64,000 nucleotides of DNA from the NCBI RefSeq assembly GCF_019334805.1, contig NZ_CP079822.1, positions 1,116,001-1,180,000 of the forward strand, read 5' to 3'. Source of the DNA: Rothia mucilaginosa. Its GTDB lineage: Bacteria; Actinomycetota; Actinomycetes; Actinomycetales; Micrococcaceae. Shown here in pieces: positions 16,105 through 24,868 of the stretch. The number at the start of each line of letters is the position of its first letter. The stretch's first letter is position 1. Both the position numbers and the translations under genes were made by a program. The notes under the pieces are model-generated. The model was not told the origin of the DNA. It was given only the letters and a program-made list of their open reading frames with translations, and made no database searches.

Positions 16105-16373
16105 CGCCCGCCCCGCTAGTGTTGGTGGACCCCGTACGGGAGTCTATATTTACTCTGCTCGTATATTAAATATTCGTTACATTTTGGATTGCACTCCTTT
16201 TTAAGTTGCCTAGCGGGGGTTGCTCCCGACACAATGGGGTGACTAATTATACGGAGCATATACCCCTCCGTTACGCGGCTTTGAGTCCGCGCCACCCAGC
16301 AATGTAGCCCACACGTTGTCCGTCTTTCGGATTTGAGCGTGCGGGCTTTTTGCTTTCAAGATTGGAGTGCCGA
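16105..16373 (+). promoter_or_regulatory. structured leader and attenuator of the symporter gene
   Basis: Nested helices: TTGCT (16220-16224) with AGCAA (16298-16302), GGGTG with CACCC (about 16236-16241 and 16293-16297), ACGGAG/CTCCGT (16251-16256 with about 16265-16270), and CGCGG/CCGCG (about 16274-16278 with 16287-16291). Together they form a multi-helix junction. It is immediately followed by the intrinsic terminator at 16306-16351, which ends 22 nt before the start codon. This is the layout of a ligand-sensing terminator riboswitch or protein-dependent attenuator. I do not recognise the class; the glycine-aptamer core is absent. Confidence 0.55.
16306..16351 (+). terminator. leader terminator upstream of the symporter gene
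   Basis: AGCCC-a-CACG (16306-16315) pairs with CGTG-c-GGGCT (16338-16347), with an inner TCCG/CGGA hairpin and then TTTTT. It sits between the junction structure and the coding sequence. Confidence 0.8.
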
Positions 16374-17936
16374 GTGGATTTTCTTCTGAATATCATCGGG
16401 GACATTAATACGCAGACTGCGGAACTGACTTCCTCCGTGGATGCCGTGCAGAACTGGATGTGGAGTAATTTCCTCTACTACGCTCTGATTGCGGCTGGTC
16501 TGTACATTACGATCCGCACTCGCGGTGTGCAGTGGCGTTCCATTAAGGAAATGATCCGCGTCCTGGGTGACCCGGTTGCTCGTGAGGCTGACGGTAAGAA
16601 GAGTATTTCTTCGTTCCGTGCGTTTACTGTTTCGGCTGCTTCTCGTGTGGGTACCGGTACTGTTGCGGGTGTTGCTTTGGCTATTGCTATGGGCGGCCCG
16701 GGTGCTGTGTTCTGGATGTGGGTTATTGCTGCTGTTGGTGCAGCTTCTGCTTTCGCGGAGTCCCTTCTGGGTCAGCTGTACAAGGAGCGCGGTAAGGATT
16801 CTTACATTGGTGGTCCGGCGTACTACATGAAGCGCGGTCTGAATGCTCCGTGGATGGGTTACATCTTCGTGGCGTTCATTGTGGTCACTTATGCGTTTGT
16901 GTTTGTGGCGGTTCAGACGAATGCTGTGGTGGATGCTGCGGCGAACTCGTTCAACATTGATGTTTCGGGTACTAACTCGATGGGCTTCCGCATCACTATT
17001 GGTCTGATTATGGTGGCGCTGACTGCGGCTATTATTTTCGGTGGTATTCGCGCGATTTCTTCGGTGACTGAGTGGCTGGTACCGATTATGGCGGTGCTGT
17101 ATCTGCTGCTGGGCCTGCTGGTTGTTCTGCTGAACATCTCTGAGGTTCCGAATATGCTGCTGATGATTTTCCAGGGTGCTTTCGGTATTAAGGAGTTTGT
17201 GACCGGTGGCGCGATGGGCGCCGTGATTTGGGGTATGAAGCGTGGCCTGCTGACTAACGAGGCGGGTATGGGTACTGCTCCGAACGCTGGTGCGACCGCT
17301 ACTATTTCTCACCCGGCTAAGCAGGGTTACGTGCAGACTCTGGGTGTTTACTTTGACACGATGATGGCGTGTACTGTGACCGCGTTTATTGTTCTGCTGT
17401 CGAATCCGACCTATGGTGATCGTTCGCGCGGTGCGTCGCTGACTCAGTCGGCGCTGGCTATGCAGCTGGGTGACTGGGCGGTTCACTTCCTGACTATCGC
17501 TATTTTCATGTTTGCGTTCTCGACTGTGATTGGTAACTACTACTACGGCGAGTCGAATATGCGTTTCGTGACTGAGCATAAGCTGCCGATGACTATTTTC
17601 CGTGCGCTGGTTCTGGTGTTCGTGTTCTTCGGCGCGATTTCTTCGCTGGATCTGGTGTGGACTACCGCGGATATGTTGAATGCCGGCATGGTGATTGTGA
17701 ACTTGACGGCGGTTCTGTTGATGACTCCGCAGGTTGTTGCGGTGTTGAAGAACTATGAGGCTCAGCGTAAGGCTGGTTTGGAGCCGATTTTCAAGGCTTC
17801 GGATATGCCTGAGTTGAAGAATCTTGCGGCGTGGGATGGTACCGATGCGGTGACCACCCGTGAGTTCTGGGCTGAGTATGATGCGAAGGCTGCTGAGCGT
17901 CGTGCTGCAAAGAAAGCTAAGAAGGTTAGCCGCTAG
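16374..17936 (+). CDS. sodium:alanine/glycine symporter (AGCS family)
   Basis: 520-residue integral membrane transporter (about 10-11 helices) importing small neutral amino acids with Na+. Family segments seen are GTGTVAGVALAIAMGGPGAVFWMW, with the conserved GxGNxxG-like loop, then GGPAYYMKRGL, GMKRGLLTNEAGMGTAPNA (signature) and GNYYYGESN. The start is GTG 16374 (MDFLLNIIG) with TTGGAG 7 nt upstream. An upstream TTG lies in the terminator. A structured leader with a terminator precedes it. The exact substrate (alanine, glycine or serine) is not determined. The C-terminus is a Lys/Ala-rich cytosolic tail. Confidence 0.9.
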   Translation: MDFLLNIIGDINTQTAELTSSVDAVQNWMWSNFLYYALIAAGLYITIRTRGVQWRSIKEMIRVLGDPVAREADGKKSISSFRAFTVSAASRVGTGTVAGVALAIAMGGPGAVFWMWVIAAVGAASAFAESLLGQLYKERGKDSYIGGPAYYMKRGLNAPWMGYIFVAFIVVTYAFVFVAVQTNAVVDAAANSFNIDVSGTNSMGFRITIGLIMVALTAAIIFGGIRAISSVTEWLVPIMAVLYLLLGLLVVLLNISEVPNMLLMIFQGAFGIKEFVTGGAMGAVIWGMKRGLLTNEAGMGTAPNAGATATISHPAKQGYVQTLGVYFDTMMACTVTAFIVLLSNPTYGDRSRGASLTQSALAMQLGDWAVHFLTIAIFMFAFSTVIGNYYYGESNMRFVTEHKLPMTIFRALVLVFVFFGAISSLDLVWTTADMLNAGMVIVNLTAVLLMTPQVVAVLKNYEAQRKAGLEPIFKASDMPELKNLAAWDGTDAVTTREFWAEYDAKAAERRAAKKAKKVSR

Positions 17937-17941
17937 TTTCT

Positions 17942-18001
17942 AAGCCTTGTATAGGCTTTTGTGGAGGGGTCCGTCCTGCTGTGTGTGGGGCGGGCCCTTT
18001 T
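17942..18001 (+). terminator. double hairpin terminator after the symporter gene
   Basis: AAGCC/GGCTT hairpin with TT (17942-17960), then a 10-bp stem GGGTCCGTCC (17967-17976) with GGGCGGGCCC (17988-17997), followed by TTTTA. Confidence 0.75.
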
Positions 18002-18088
18002 ATGTGCCGGGGGCGTCTGTGAGGGGGTTCCTGCAGCCTGTATGTTCTTGTGGGGTCTGTATGCTTAGGAAGGATATTAGGAGGGCTC

Positions 18089-18415
18089 ATGAATTGGAAT
18101 GCTGTACTGGAGCTGGTGGTCACGGTCGTTTTTCTGGCTGGTATTGCGCTGGCGCTACTGTGCTTGGTGACCATTCATCGGAATCCGTATTTTTCTGAGG
18201 TGCAGAAGTTGAAGTGGCTTCTGCTGGTGTTGTGCCTACCGTATGTGGGTCCGGTGACGTGGTTGTTGCGTGCGCGTTTGGAACGTATTGACCGGGAACG
18301 TGCTGAACACGAGCGTATGGTGCGGGGTTCCGCGACTGCTTCCAGTGCGACTGCATCCAGTGCGACTGCATCCGGTGCGGCGGCTTCCGGTGGAGTGTCC
18401 GATAGCGCCTCATAG
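18089..18415 (+). CDS. small membrane protein with PLD-nuclease N-terminal-like domain
   Basis: 108 residues with two transmembrane helices (about 5-27 and 45-65). The motif YFSEVQKLKWLLLVLCLPY-VGPVTWLL resembles the PLDc_N module found at the N-terminus of cardiolipin synthases, here alone. After an Arg/Glu-rich cytosolic segment (ARLERIDRERAEHERM) there is a short Ser/Ala/Thr repeat tail encoded by tandem GCGACTGCATCC-like units. Start ATG 18089 is chosen for its AGGAGGG Shine-Dalgarno. The function is unknown. Confidence 0.7.
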   Translation: MNWNAVLELVVTVVFLAGIALALLCLVTIHRNPYFSEVQKLKWLLLVLCLPYVGPVTWLLRARLERIDRERAEHERMVRGSATASSATASSATASGAAASGGVSDSAS

Positions 18416-18570
18416 TGTCTCGGAGGCTCTTTCTGATCCCTCCACCACCTCCAAGTAACAAAGCAAACAGCAAGGCAAGTAACGAAGGTCACACTCTCTC
18501 AATTGGACAGCACCGCATGCAGTCCGTATAGTTTTATGTGTTGCCTGCGGTGATACACCGTAAGACACAT

Positions 18571-18657
18571 GCGCGAGTGGCGGAATAGGCAGACGCGCAC
18601 GGTTCAGGTCCGTGTGCCCGTGAGGGCGTGGGGGTTCAACTCCCCCCTCGCGCACCA
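18571..18657 (+). tRNA. leuT: tRNA-Leu (anticodon CAG)
   Basis: Acceptor stem GCGCGAG (18571-18577) pairs with CTCGCGC (18647-18653). Discriminator A and an encoded CCA (18655-18657) follow. Anticodon stem CACGG/CCGTG has loop TTCAGGT, giving anticodon CAG at 18605-18607. The long variable arm and GGTTCAACTCC T-arm are typical of class II tRNA-Leu. tRNA-Leu beside the fhaA-pknB cluster is a known actinobacterial arrangement. Confidence 0.97.
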
Positions 18658-18660
18658 ACG

Positions 18661-18694
18661 ATCCCCGGTTCGAAAGAACCGGGGATTTTTTCAT
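18661..18694 (+). terminator. terminator of tRNA-Leu
   Basis: ATCCCCGGTTC, GAAA loop, GAACCGGGGAT, then a T6 run. Confidence 0.92.
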
Positions 18695-18885
18695 ATCCAT
18701 AACCAATTCCCCGCTAAATGACGGGGTTCCAGAGCGATGGCGAGTGCATCACCTAAAATAGAATCGGGTGTGTTCATTCACAGGGCACACAGCAAACGCA
18801 CAGACACGCTCGTTAAACTGAGCCTTTCGGATAAAGACCGTTTGCGCGGTCTGTTGCTCGGAATGGTCGTTGAGAAGGAGGCGGC

Positions 18886-19752
18886 ATGAAGTTTTTCGAC
18901 AAGCTGGGCAAGCTGGAGCAAGGCATCGGTCGCACTGTCGGCCTTTCCAAGGGCTTCGGCACCTTTGCGAAGGCGGATGTCGCTAACCGCGTCCGCATCA
19001 TGATGGATGACGAGTCCTATGTGGACGGCAGTGGCCGCACTATGGCTCCTAATGTCTATACTCTCCGTTTTGCACCGGTTGATTTCCCTCGCGTGCGCGA
19101 GTGGGGCAACCCGTTCGCTGTTGAGCTGTGCGATTTGGCGATTTCACACGCCCGCGCGCAGGGTTACACCCTGATCGGTGCGGTTCGCGTGACGTTCAAC
19201 GTTCTTGATTCTCTCTCTGAGGGCGAGTTTGAGGTTGTTGCGACCTTCGAGCCGTTCTCTGTGCCGGAGGCTCCGGCGTCCCCGTCGTCTCTGCGCGGTG
19301 CTACTAACTATGCGCCGGTGCGTCCGCCGCGTGAGTCTTCTTTGCCGACCCGCATTACGAAGCCTGCAGCTCAGCCGGCTCCGCCCGTTCAGCCTGCGCC
19401 TCAGCAGGCTCCGGCACCTCGCCTGAACATGCCGGTACCGTCCCCTGCGGCGGGTGCTCCCCGTTTCTTCTTGGAGATTGAGGGTCGCATGCACCCGGTG
19501 GATCGTCTGCCGTTTGTGTTGGGCCGCGGTTCTGATGCTGATTTTCGTCTGGATGATAAGGGCGTTTCTCGCCGTCACCTGCAGCTTTCGATGCAGGGTG
19601 GTGCGGTGGTCGCCTCCGATATGGGTTCTACTAATGGCACGCTGATTAATGGGGTGCCTTTGCGTGCGCCCGTGGTGCTGGCGAACGGTTCGCTGCTTCG
19701 CATGGGTAATACCCGCATCATTTTCCATAGTTCGACCGGAGGTGCCCGTTAA
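18886..19752 (+). CDS. fhaA: FhaA, DUF3662/FHA-domain signalling protein
   Basis: 288-residue cytosolic scaffold. The N-terminal DUF3662 domain (about 1-125; MKFFDKLGKLEQGIGRTVG) is followed by a Pro/Ala-rich linker (about 130-195) and a C-terminal FHA domain (about 200-285; FVLGRGSDADFRLDDKGVSRRH, SDMGSTNGTLING), which binds phosphothreonine. In mycobacteria FhaA binds phosphorylated partners including the MurJ-linked pseudokinase and regulates peptidoglycan synthesis. It is the first gene of the fhaA-fhaB-pstP-rodA-pbpA-pknA-pknB operon, with Shine-Dalgarno GGAGG. Its stop overlaps the fhaB ATG by one base. Confidence 0.93.
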   Translation: MKFFDKLGKLEQGIGRTVGLSKGFGTFAKADVANRVRIMMDDESYVDGSGRTMAPNVYTLRFAPVDFPRVREWGNPFAVELCDLAISHARAQGYTLIGAVRVTFNVLDSLSEGEFEVVATFEPFSVPEAPASPSSLRGATNYAPVRPPRESSLPTRITKPAAQPAPPVQPAPQQAPAPRLNMPVPSPAAGAPRFFLEIEGRMHPVDRLPFVLGRGSDADFRLDDKGVSRRHLQLSMQGGAVVASDMGSTNGTLINGVPLRAPVVLANGSLLRMGNTRIIFHSSTGGAR

Positions 19753-20216
19753 TGGCGTCCGAACTGACTGTTACTATCCTTCGTTACGCTTTTCTGGCGC
19801 TCATCTGGTTCTTTGTTTTCCTGGTGGTTTCGGCTGCTCGCCGTGACCTTGGTTTGGGTAAGAACTATCGTGCGGCGCCGGTTGATGCTGTTCCGGAGGC
19901 TACCCATATTGCGCCTCCGCCGACTCGCCCTTCGCAGCTTGTGATTACTGCGGGTGCGCAGGCTGGCGCGATGATGCAGCTGGGTGATCACCCGATTACT
20001 ATTGGCCGCGCTAATGACATTGAGGTGTCCCTGCAGGATGATTACGCCTCGGGCCGTCATGCGCGTCTGTTCCCTCAGGGTTCCCGTTGGTTCCTGGAGG
20101 ATTTGAATTCTACTAATGGTACGTTCGTCAATGGCGAGCGTCTGACTCGTGCGACCCCGATTGAGCCCGGTGATGATTTCCGCGTTGGCGGTACCACCAT
20201 GCAGTTGAGGGGCTAG
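19752..20216 (+). CDS. fhaB: FhaB (FipA-like), membrane-anchored FHA protein
   Basis: 154 residues: an N-terminal transmembrane helix (about 8-30) and a C-terminal FHA domain (about 60-150; ITIGRANDIEVSLQDDYASGRH, LEDLNSTNGTFVNG). It reads phosphothreonine marks left by PknA/PknB and links them to division proteins in mycobacteria (FipA). It overlaps fhaA by one base and is followed 3 nt later by pstP, so translation is tightly coupled. Confidence 0.92.
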   Translation: MASELTVTILRYAFLALIWFFVFLVVSAARRDLGLGKNYRAAPVDAVPEATHIAPPPTRPSQLVITAGAQAGAMMQLGDHPITIGRANDIEVSLQDDYASGRHARLFPQGSRWFLEDLNSTNGTFVNGERLTRATPIEPGDDFRVGGTTMQLRG

Positions 20217-20219
20217 TGT

Positions 20220-21983
20220 ATGAAGATTGCTTTTCGTTTTGAGGCCCGCTCTGATACGGGTCTGAAACGCTCGAAAAATGATGACTCCGGCTACGGTGGT
20301 CGTTTCCTTGCTGTCGTTGCTGACGGCATGGGCGGTCACGTGGGCGGCGATGTCGCGTCGGCTACGACGGTTCTGAATCTGACTCCGCTTGACCACCCTG
20401 ACTTTGAGGATGGTACCGGTAGCGTTTATCTGGCTGATGAGATTCAGAGTGCGAATCTGATTATTAATGAGCTGGCGGCGAATGATCCGCAGTTGGCGGG
20501 TATGGGTACGACCTGTACTGCCCTGCTGATTGATGGTGATTGCATTGAGTTCGCCCATATTGGTGACTCGCGTGCGTATCGTCTGCGCCCGGGCGCTGAT
20601 GGTGAGTTTGAGCAGATTTCTACTGACCATACGTTTGTGCAGCGTCTGCTCAATGAGGGTCGTATTACCCCGCAGGAGGCGGAGAACCACCCGCATAAGA
20701 ACGTGATTATGCGCGTTCTGGGTGATGTTGACGCCTCCCCCGAGCTGGAGTTGAAGACTCTGGACGCTGTTCCCGGCGAGCGCTGGGTGCTCTCTTCGGA
20801 CGGTTTGGATGCTGTGGTGTCCCTGGCGGAGATTGAGCAGGTGATGCGTTCTACCGATGACCTGTCTGAGATTGCTGACACTCTGATTGCGATGACGTTG
20901 GAGCGTGGCGCTCCGGATAACGTGACGGTTGTGTCCCTGCAGGTGATTGACCGTGAGGTTCTGCCGGTGGATGAGCCAGTGGGTCCTTCGAGCCTGCCTG
21001 AGTCTGCTCTGCCTGATTCGATTGTGGCGGAGCAGGAGGTCAGCACGAATACTCAGAAGCTTCCCGAGGTTGCTGCCACGGCTGAGGCTGCTGAGGCTAT
21101 TTTGGGTGCGCACCATGATGAGGACTCTGAGGAGTCTCGTCGTCGGTCGTTGCGCCGTTTCCGTCGTGCTCGTGACTTCTCTGGAACCCTGTTGCATAGC
21201 GGTTCTGGGGCGGTGCGTCACCATATCGGTACGTACGATAACGCCGTGGATGCGGCTCTTACGAACGCTGCGATTTTGCGTAGCGAGTTGGGTTCCCGCC
21301 CGCATCAGCTGGTTGGTGCCGCTTCGGTGGCTACTGAGACCGGCATGATTCCGGCGGTGACTTCGCGTACCCTGGAGCACCGCGCGACGGTGGCTCAGCG
21401 TGTGCCGTTGAAGGTTGAGTCTGATGAGGCGGCTCTGCCGGCTGAGTTGGAGGAGCTGATCGCTGAGGATACTGTGGAGCGTTCGCGTCCGCGGGCTTGG
21501 TCGATTCGCCTGTTCATTGCTCTGCTGGTTGCGGCTGTTTTGACGCTGGGTGCGTGGACCGGTCTGCGCTATGTGGAGCGTAGCTACTACGTGGGTGAGA
21601 GTGATGGCACGGTTGCGGTGTACAACGGTATTCCGCATGCCTTGGGCCCGATTCGTCTTTCTCACGTGGTGGAGAATACCGATATTTCTACGAGTGAGCT
21701 GAACGATCATACTCGTTCTTTGTTGCGTAATGCGATTACGGCGAAGGACCTGGATGATGCGCATCAGATTGTGTCTCGTTTGAAGACTCAGGCGGATCAG
21801 ACGCGTGAGAAGGCTGAGCAGGCTGCAGCGTCTGCCTCGGCTTCCGCTTCCGCTTCCCCGAGCTCTGCGGCACCCAGTGAGGCTCCGAGCTCTGAAGCAC
21901 CGGGCTCTGATTCGGCATCCCCGGCTCCTGAGCAGGCTTCTTCGGAGGCTCCTGCTGCGGTAGGCGGTGAGAATAATGGCTAA
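20220..21983 (+). CDS. pstP: PP2C-type Ser/Thr protein phosphatase PstP
   Basis: 587 residues. The N-terminal PP2C/PPM catalytic domain (about 1-240) has the metal-site motifs VADGMGGH, GDSRAYRLR, SSDGLDAVV and GAPDNVTV. A long juxtamembrane segment, one helix (about 424-450; WSIRLFIALLVAAVLTLGAW) and an extracytoplasmic domain follow, ending in a Ser/Ala/Pro-rich tail. It dephosphorylates PknA, PknB and their targets. It is longer than mycobacterial PstP mainly in the linker and tail. It overlaps rodA by 8 nt. Confidence 0.93.
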   Translation: MKIAFRFEARSDTGLKRSKNDDSGYGGRFLAVVADGMGGHVGGDVASATTVLNLTPLDHPDFEDGTGSVYLADEIQSANLIINELAANDPQLAGMGTTCTALLIDGDCIEFAHIGDSRAYRLRPGADGEFEQISTDHTFVQRLLNEGRITPQEAENHPHKNVIMRVLGDVDASPELELKTLDAVPGERWVLSSDGLDAVVSLAEIEQVMRSTDDLSEIADTLIAMTLERGAPDNVTVVSLQVIDREVLPVDEPVGPSSLPESALPDSIVAEQEVSTNTQKLPEVAATAEAAEAILGAHHDEDSEESRRRSLRRFRRARDFSGTLLHSGSGAVRHHIGTYDNAVDAALTNAAILRSELGSRPHQLVGAASVATETGMIPAVTSRTLEHRATVAQRVPLKVESDEAALPAELEELIAEDTVERSRPRAWSIRLFIALLVAAVLTLGAWTGLRYVERSYYVGESDGTVAVYNGIPHALGPIRLSHVVENTDISTSELNDHTRSLLRNAITAKDLDDAHQIVSRLKTQADQTREKAEQAAASASASASASPSSAAPSEAPSSEAPGSDSASPAPEQASSEAPAAVGGENNG

Positions 21984-23436
21984 GTTCTCGTTCCGTCGTG
22001 AGTCGGATGCGCCTCGTGCACGCCGTTTCACGGAGCTTTTCCTGCTGGTTTTGGCGGTGGGTATCAGCTCGTTCGGCATGTATCTGATTGATCCGGAGCA
22101 TGCTTTTGATACGTCGAAGAGCCAGTGGTTGCCGTGCACGGTGGTGCTGGGTGCCGGTGCTCTTCTGATTCACCTAGTCATGCAGTTCCGCGCACGTTAT
22201 GCTGATCCGTTTATTCTGCCGCTGGTGGTGGCGCTGAACGGTATTGGTTTGACCATGATTTATCGTCTGGACCCGCAGATTGCGGCGCCGGTGGGTGATG
22301 GTCAGCTGATGTGGACCGGCGTGTCTATGGTGCTGTGCGCGATTATCGTGTTCGTGCTCAGGGATTACCGTCTGCTACGTAAGGTCACGTACACCTCGCT
22401 GGTGTTGTCGATGATTCTGCTCATCATGCCGCTGGTTCCGGGTCTGGGTATGGAGCTTAATGGTGCTCGTATTTGGATTCATATCGGTAACCGCACGTTC
22501 CAGCCGGGTGAGGTCGCGAAGATTACTTTGGCGATTTTCTTCGCCGGCTATTTGGCGACGCACCGTGACCTGATTCTGGTGGCTGGCCGCCGTATTGGTC
22601 CGATTAATCTGCCGCGTCTGCGTGATTTGGCGCCGGTGTTCTTGGCGTGGATTGTGAGCCTGGGTGTTCTGGTGTTCCAGAAGGACCTTGGTTCGGCAAT
22701 CATGTTCTTTGGTCTGTTCATGGCGATGCTGTACCTGTCGACCGGTCGTATTTCGTGGCTGGTGGTTGCGGGTATCGGTATGGCTGTGGGTGGCTATTTC
22801 GCGTACCACTATGTCTCGCACGTGCACGCCCGTATTTATGCGTGGGTGCATGCTTTTGATCCGGAGATTTACCAGGCGTCTCCTGGCGGTTCGGGTCAGA
22901 TTCTGCAGGGCGTTTTCGGCCTGGCTTATGGCGGTCTTTTTGGCCGCGGTTGGGGTCAGGGCCGCGCGAACCTCGTCCCGTACGCTAACTCGGACATGAT
23001 TATTTCCTCGTTGGGTGAGGAGCTGGGCCTGGTTGGTCTGGGCGCGATCCTGATGATGTTCATGCTCCTGGTTTCGCGCGGTTACCGTGCGGCGTTGGGT
23101 ACTCGTGATGGTTTCGGTAAGCTGCTGGCTGCTGGCCTGTCTACGGTCATGGTTCTGCAGCTGTTCGTGGTGATTGGTGGCGTGACTCGCTTGATTCCGC
23201 TGACTGGTCTGACGACTCCTTTCATGTCTGCCGGTGGCTCCTCGTTGGTGGCTAACTGGATTATTGTGGCGCTGTGGCTGTCGATTTCTCATAGTGCCCG
23301 CGCACCTCACCTGGTGGCTGGTTATGATGCTCCGCAGGGTATTGACCATGCGGACACTAGCTACGAGCCGGAGGGTGCTACTAGCGTTCTGGCGCGTATT
23401 ACGGCTAAGGATTCTGGAGGTGAGAAGAATGGATAG
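21976..23436 (+). CDS. rodA: SEDS peptidoglycan polymerase RodA
   Basis: 486-residue SEDS-family protein with about 10-12 transmembrane helices that polymerises glycan strands from lipid II with a class B PBP. Visible family segments are GARIWIHIGNRTFQPGEVAKI, FQKDLGSAIMFF (catalytic Asp), GRGWGQGRANLVPYANSDMI and GLTTPFMSAGGSSLVANW. Start ATG 21976 lies inside the pstP stop region, an 8-nt overlap. pbpA overlaps its end, so the polymerase/transpeptidase pair is co-translated. Confidence 0.93.
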   Translation: MAKFSFRRESDAPRARRFTELFLLVLAVGISSFGMYLIDPEHAFDTSKSQWLPCTVVLGAGALLIHLVMQFRARYADPFILPLVVALNGIGLTMIYRLDPQIAAPVGDGQLMWTGVSMVLCAIIVFVLRDYRLLRKVTYTSLVLSMILLIMPLVPGLGMELNGARIWIHIGNRTFQPGEVAKITLAIFFAGYLATHRDLILVAGRRIGPINLPRLRDLAPVFLAWIVSLGVLVFQKDLGSAIMFFGLFMAMLYLSTGRISWLVVAGIGMAVGGYFAYHYVSHVHARIYAWVHAFDPEIYQASPGGSGQILQGVFGLAYGGLFGRGWGQGRANLVPYANSDMIISSLGEELGLVGLGAILMMFMLLVSRGYRAALGTRDGFGKLLAAGLSTVMVLQLFVVIGGVTRLIPLTGLTTPFMSAGGSSLVANWIIVALWLSISHSARAPHLVAGYDAPQGIDHADTSYEPEGATSVLARITAKDSGGEKNG

Positions 23437-24868
23437 GGCTATTCGCCGCATGTGGATGTCTGCCGCGTGCGTGTTTGTCCTGCTGATGGGTACCCTCAGC
23501 TATATTCAGTTCTTCGATTCGAAGACGCTGATGAATAATCAGTGGAATTCTCGAGCGCTCTACGACAATTACGGTTCGGCACGTGGTTCGATTGTGGTTG
23601 ATGGTACGGAGATTGCTTCGTCGGTGAAGTCTGATGATGAGTACAACTACCAGCGTGTGTATAACCACCCGCTTAAGTATGCGGCTCTGACCGGTTATTT
23701 CTCCACGATTTATGGCGCGACCGGTTTGGAAGCTGCTATGGATAAGGAGCTTGCCGGCACGAGCGATAGCCAGTTCTACGACCGTGTGGCGCAGCTGTTC
23801 AGTGGTTCTTCTGCGCAGGGCGCTAGCGTGGAGCTGACGATTAATTCGAAGCTTCAGGATATTGCCTATAACGCGTTGCAGGGCCGTAAGGGTGCTGTGG
23901 TGGCGTTGAACCCGAAGACTGGTGAGATTCTGGCGATGGCTTCTTCGCCGTCCTATGATCCGAATCTTCTGTCGTCTCATACGAGCTCTTCGGTGTTGGC
24001 AAATTACCAGGCTCTGACTTCTGATGAGGACAGCCCCCTGTTTAACCGTGCGATTGCGGGTAACACCTATTCGCCGGGTTCGACCTTCAAGATTATTGAT
24101 GCGGTGGCGGCGCTGGAGTCCGGCAAGTACAACGCATCTTCGGTCATTGCGAACCCCGCGCAGTTGCCGCTGCCGGGCACGAACATCAGCCTGCCGAACT
24201 ATACGGGCAGTCAGTGTTCGACCCGCACTCAGGTGACGATTGAGTGGGCTTTGGCTCAGTCCTGTAATACGCCGTTTGCGCAGATTGCGATGGATTTGGG
24301 TCAGGAGCGTATCGCGAAGACCGCTGAGAATTTTGGTTACGGCCAGGATTTGAAGATTCCGTTGACGGTTTCTAAGTCGTCTTTCCCGTCGAATCTGACG
24401 CAGAGCCAGCTGGCCCAGTCGGCGATTGGTCAGTACGACGTGAAGACCACTCCGCTGCAGGTGGCGATGACTTCTGCAGCGATTGCAAATGGCGGCGTGC
24501 AGATGAAGCCGAACCTGATTCGTTCGGTGAAGACCAGCAACCTGAGCACTTTGCAGGAGTTCTCTCCTGAGAAGCTGCGTACGTCCACTAGCCCTGAAAT
24601 TGCTAACCAGGTGAAGCAGTGGATGGTGAATGCGGTTGATAATGGTATTGCACGTAATGCTGGTGTCTCCGGTGTGAAGGTGGCGGGTAAGACCGGTACC
24701 GCGGAGACCACGGCAGGTTTGAATAATTCTTGGTTTACCGGTTTCGCGCCGGCTGATGATCCTCAGATTGCGATTGCTGTGGTTTATGAGGATATTGACG
24801 TGGCGACCGGTGCCCAGTTGGCAACCAGTACTAGTAAGCAACTCTTTGAGGCGGTGTTGAACAAGTGA
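23429..24868 (+). CDS. pbpA: class B penicillin-binding protein PbpA (transpeptidase)
   Basis: 479-residue DD-transpeptidase partner of RodA. An N-terminal signal-anchor helix (about 5-27) precedes a dimerisation part and a transpeptidase domain with SPGSTFK (active Ser), SCN in AQSCNTPFA, and KTG in AGKTGTAE. In mycobacteria PbpA is a substrate of PknB. Start ATG 23429 ([14 protein letters not shown]) has GGAGGTGAG upstream and overlaps the rodA stop by 8 nt. A longer in-frame extension from 23234 would run through rodA and is rejected. Confidence 0.93.
   Translation: MDRAIRRMWMSAACVFVLLMGTLSYIQFFDSKTLMNNQWNSRALYDNYGSARGSIVVDGTEIASSVKSDDEYNYQRVYNHPLKYAALTGYFSTIYGATGLEAAMDKELAGTSDSQFYDRVAQLFSGSSAQGASVELTINSKLQDIAYNALQGRKGAVVALNPKTGEILAMASSPSYDPNLLSSHTSSSVLANYQALTSDEDSPLFNRAIAGNTYSPGSTFKIIDAVAALESGKYNASSVIANPAQLPLPGTNISLPNYTGSQCSTRTQVTIEWALAQSCNTPFAQIAMDLGQERIAKTAENFGYGQDLKIPLTVSKSSFPSNLTQSQLAQSAIGQYDVKTTPLQVAMTSAAIANGGVQMKPNLIRSVKTSNLSTLQEFSPEKLRTSTSPEIANQVKQWMVNAVDNGIARNAGVSGVKVAGKTGTAETTAGLNNSWFTGFAPADDPQIAIAVVYEDIDVATGAQLATSTSKQLFEAVLNK

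Noticed and set aside
16220..16310. Glycine riboswitch in front of the symporter gene
   Set aside because: The conserved glycine-aptamer core elements are not visible. Only the general riboswitch-like layout is supported.
19749..22139. Very long antisense frame (796 codons) opposite fhaB, pstP and rodA, and a similar 565-codon frame opposite lysX (14014-15711)
   Set aside because: They are stop-free because of the G/T-rich codon use of the sense genes. Translations are Arg/Thr/His/Gln-rich and featureless, and the sense strand encodes known proteins.
23234..23428. N-terminal extension of PbpA within rodA
   Set aside because: It would overlap nearly 200 bp of rodA. ATG 23429 has a Shine-Dalgarno and begins a proper signal-anchor.
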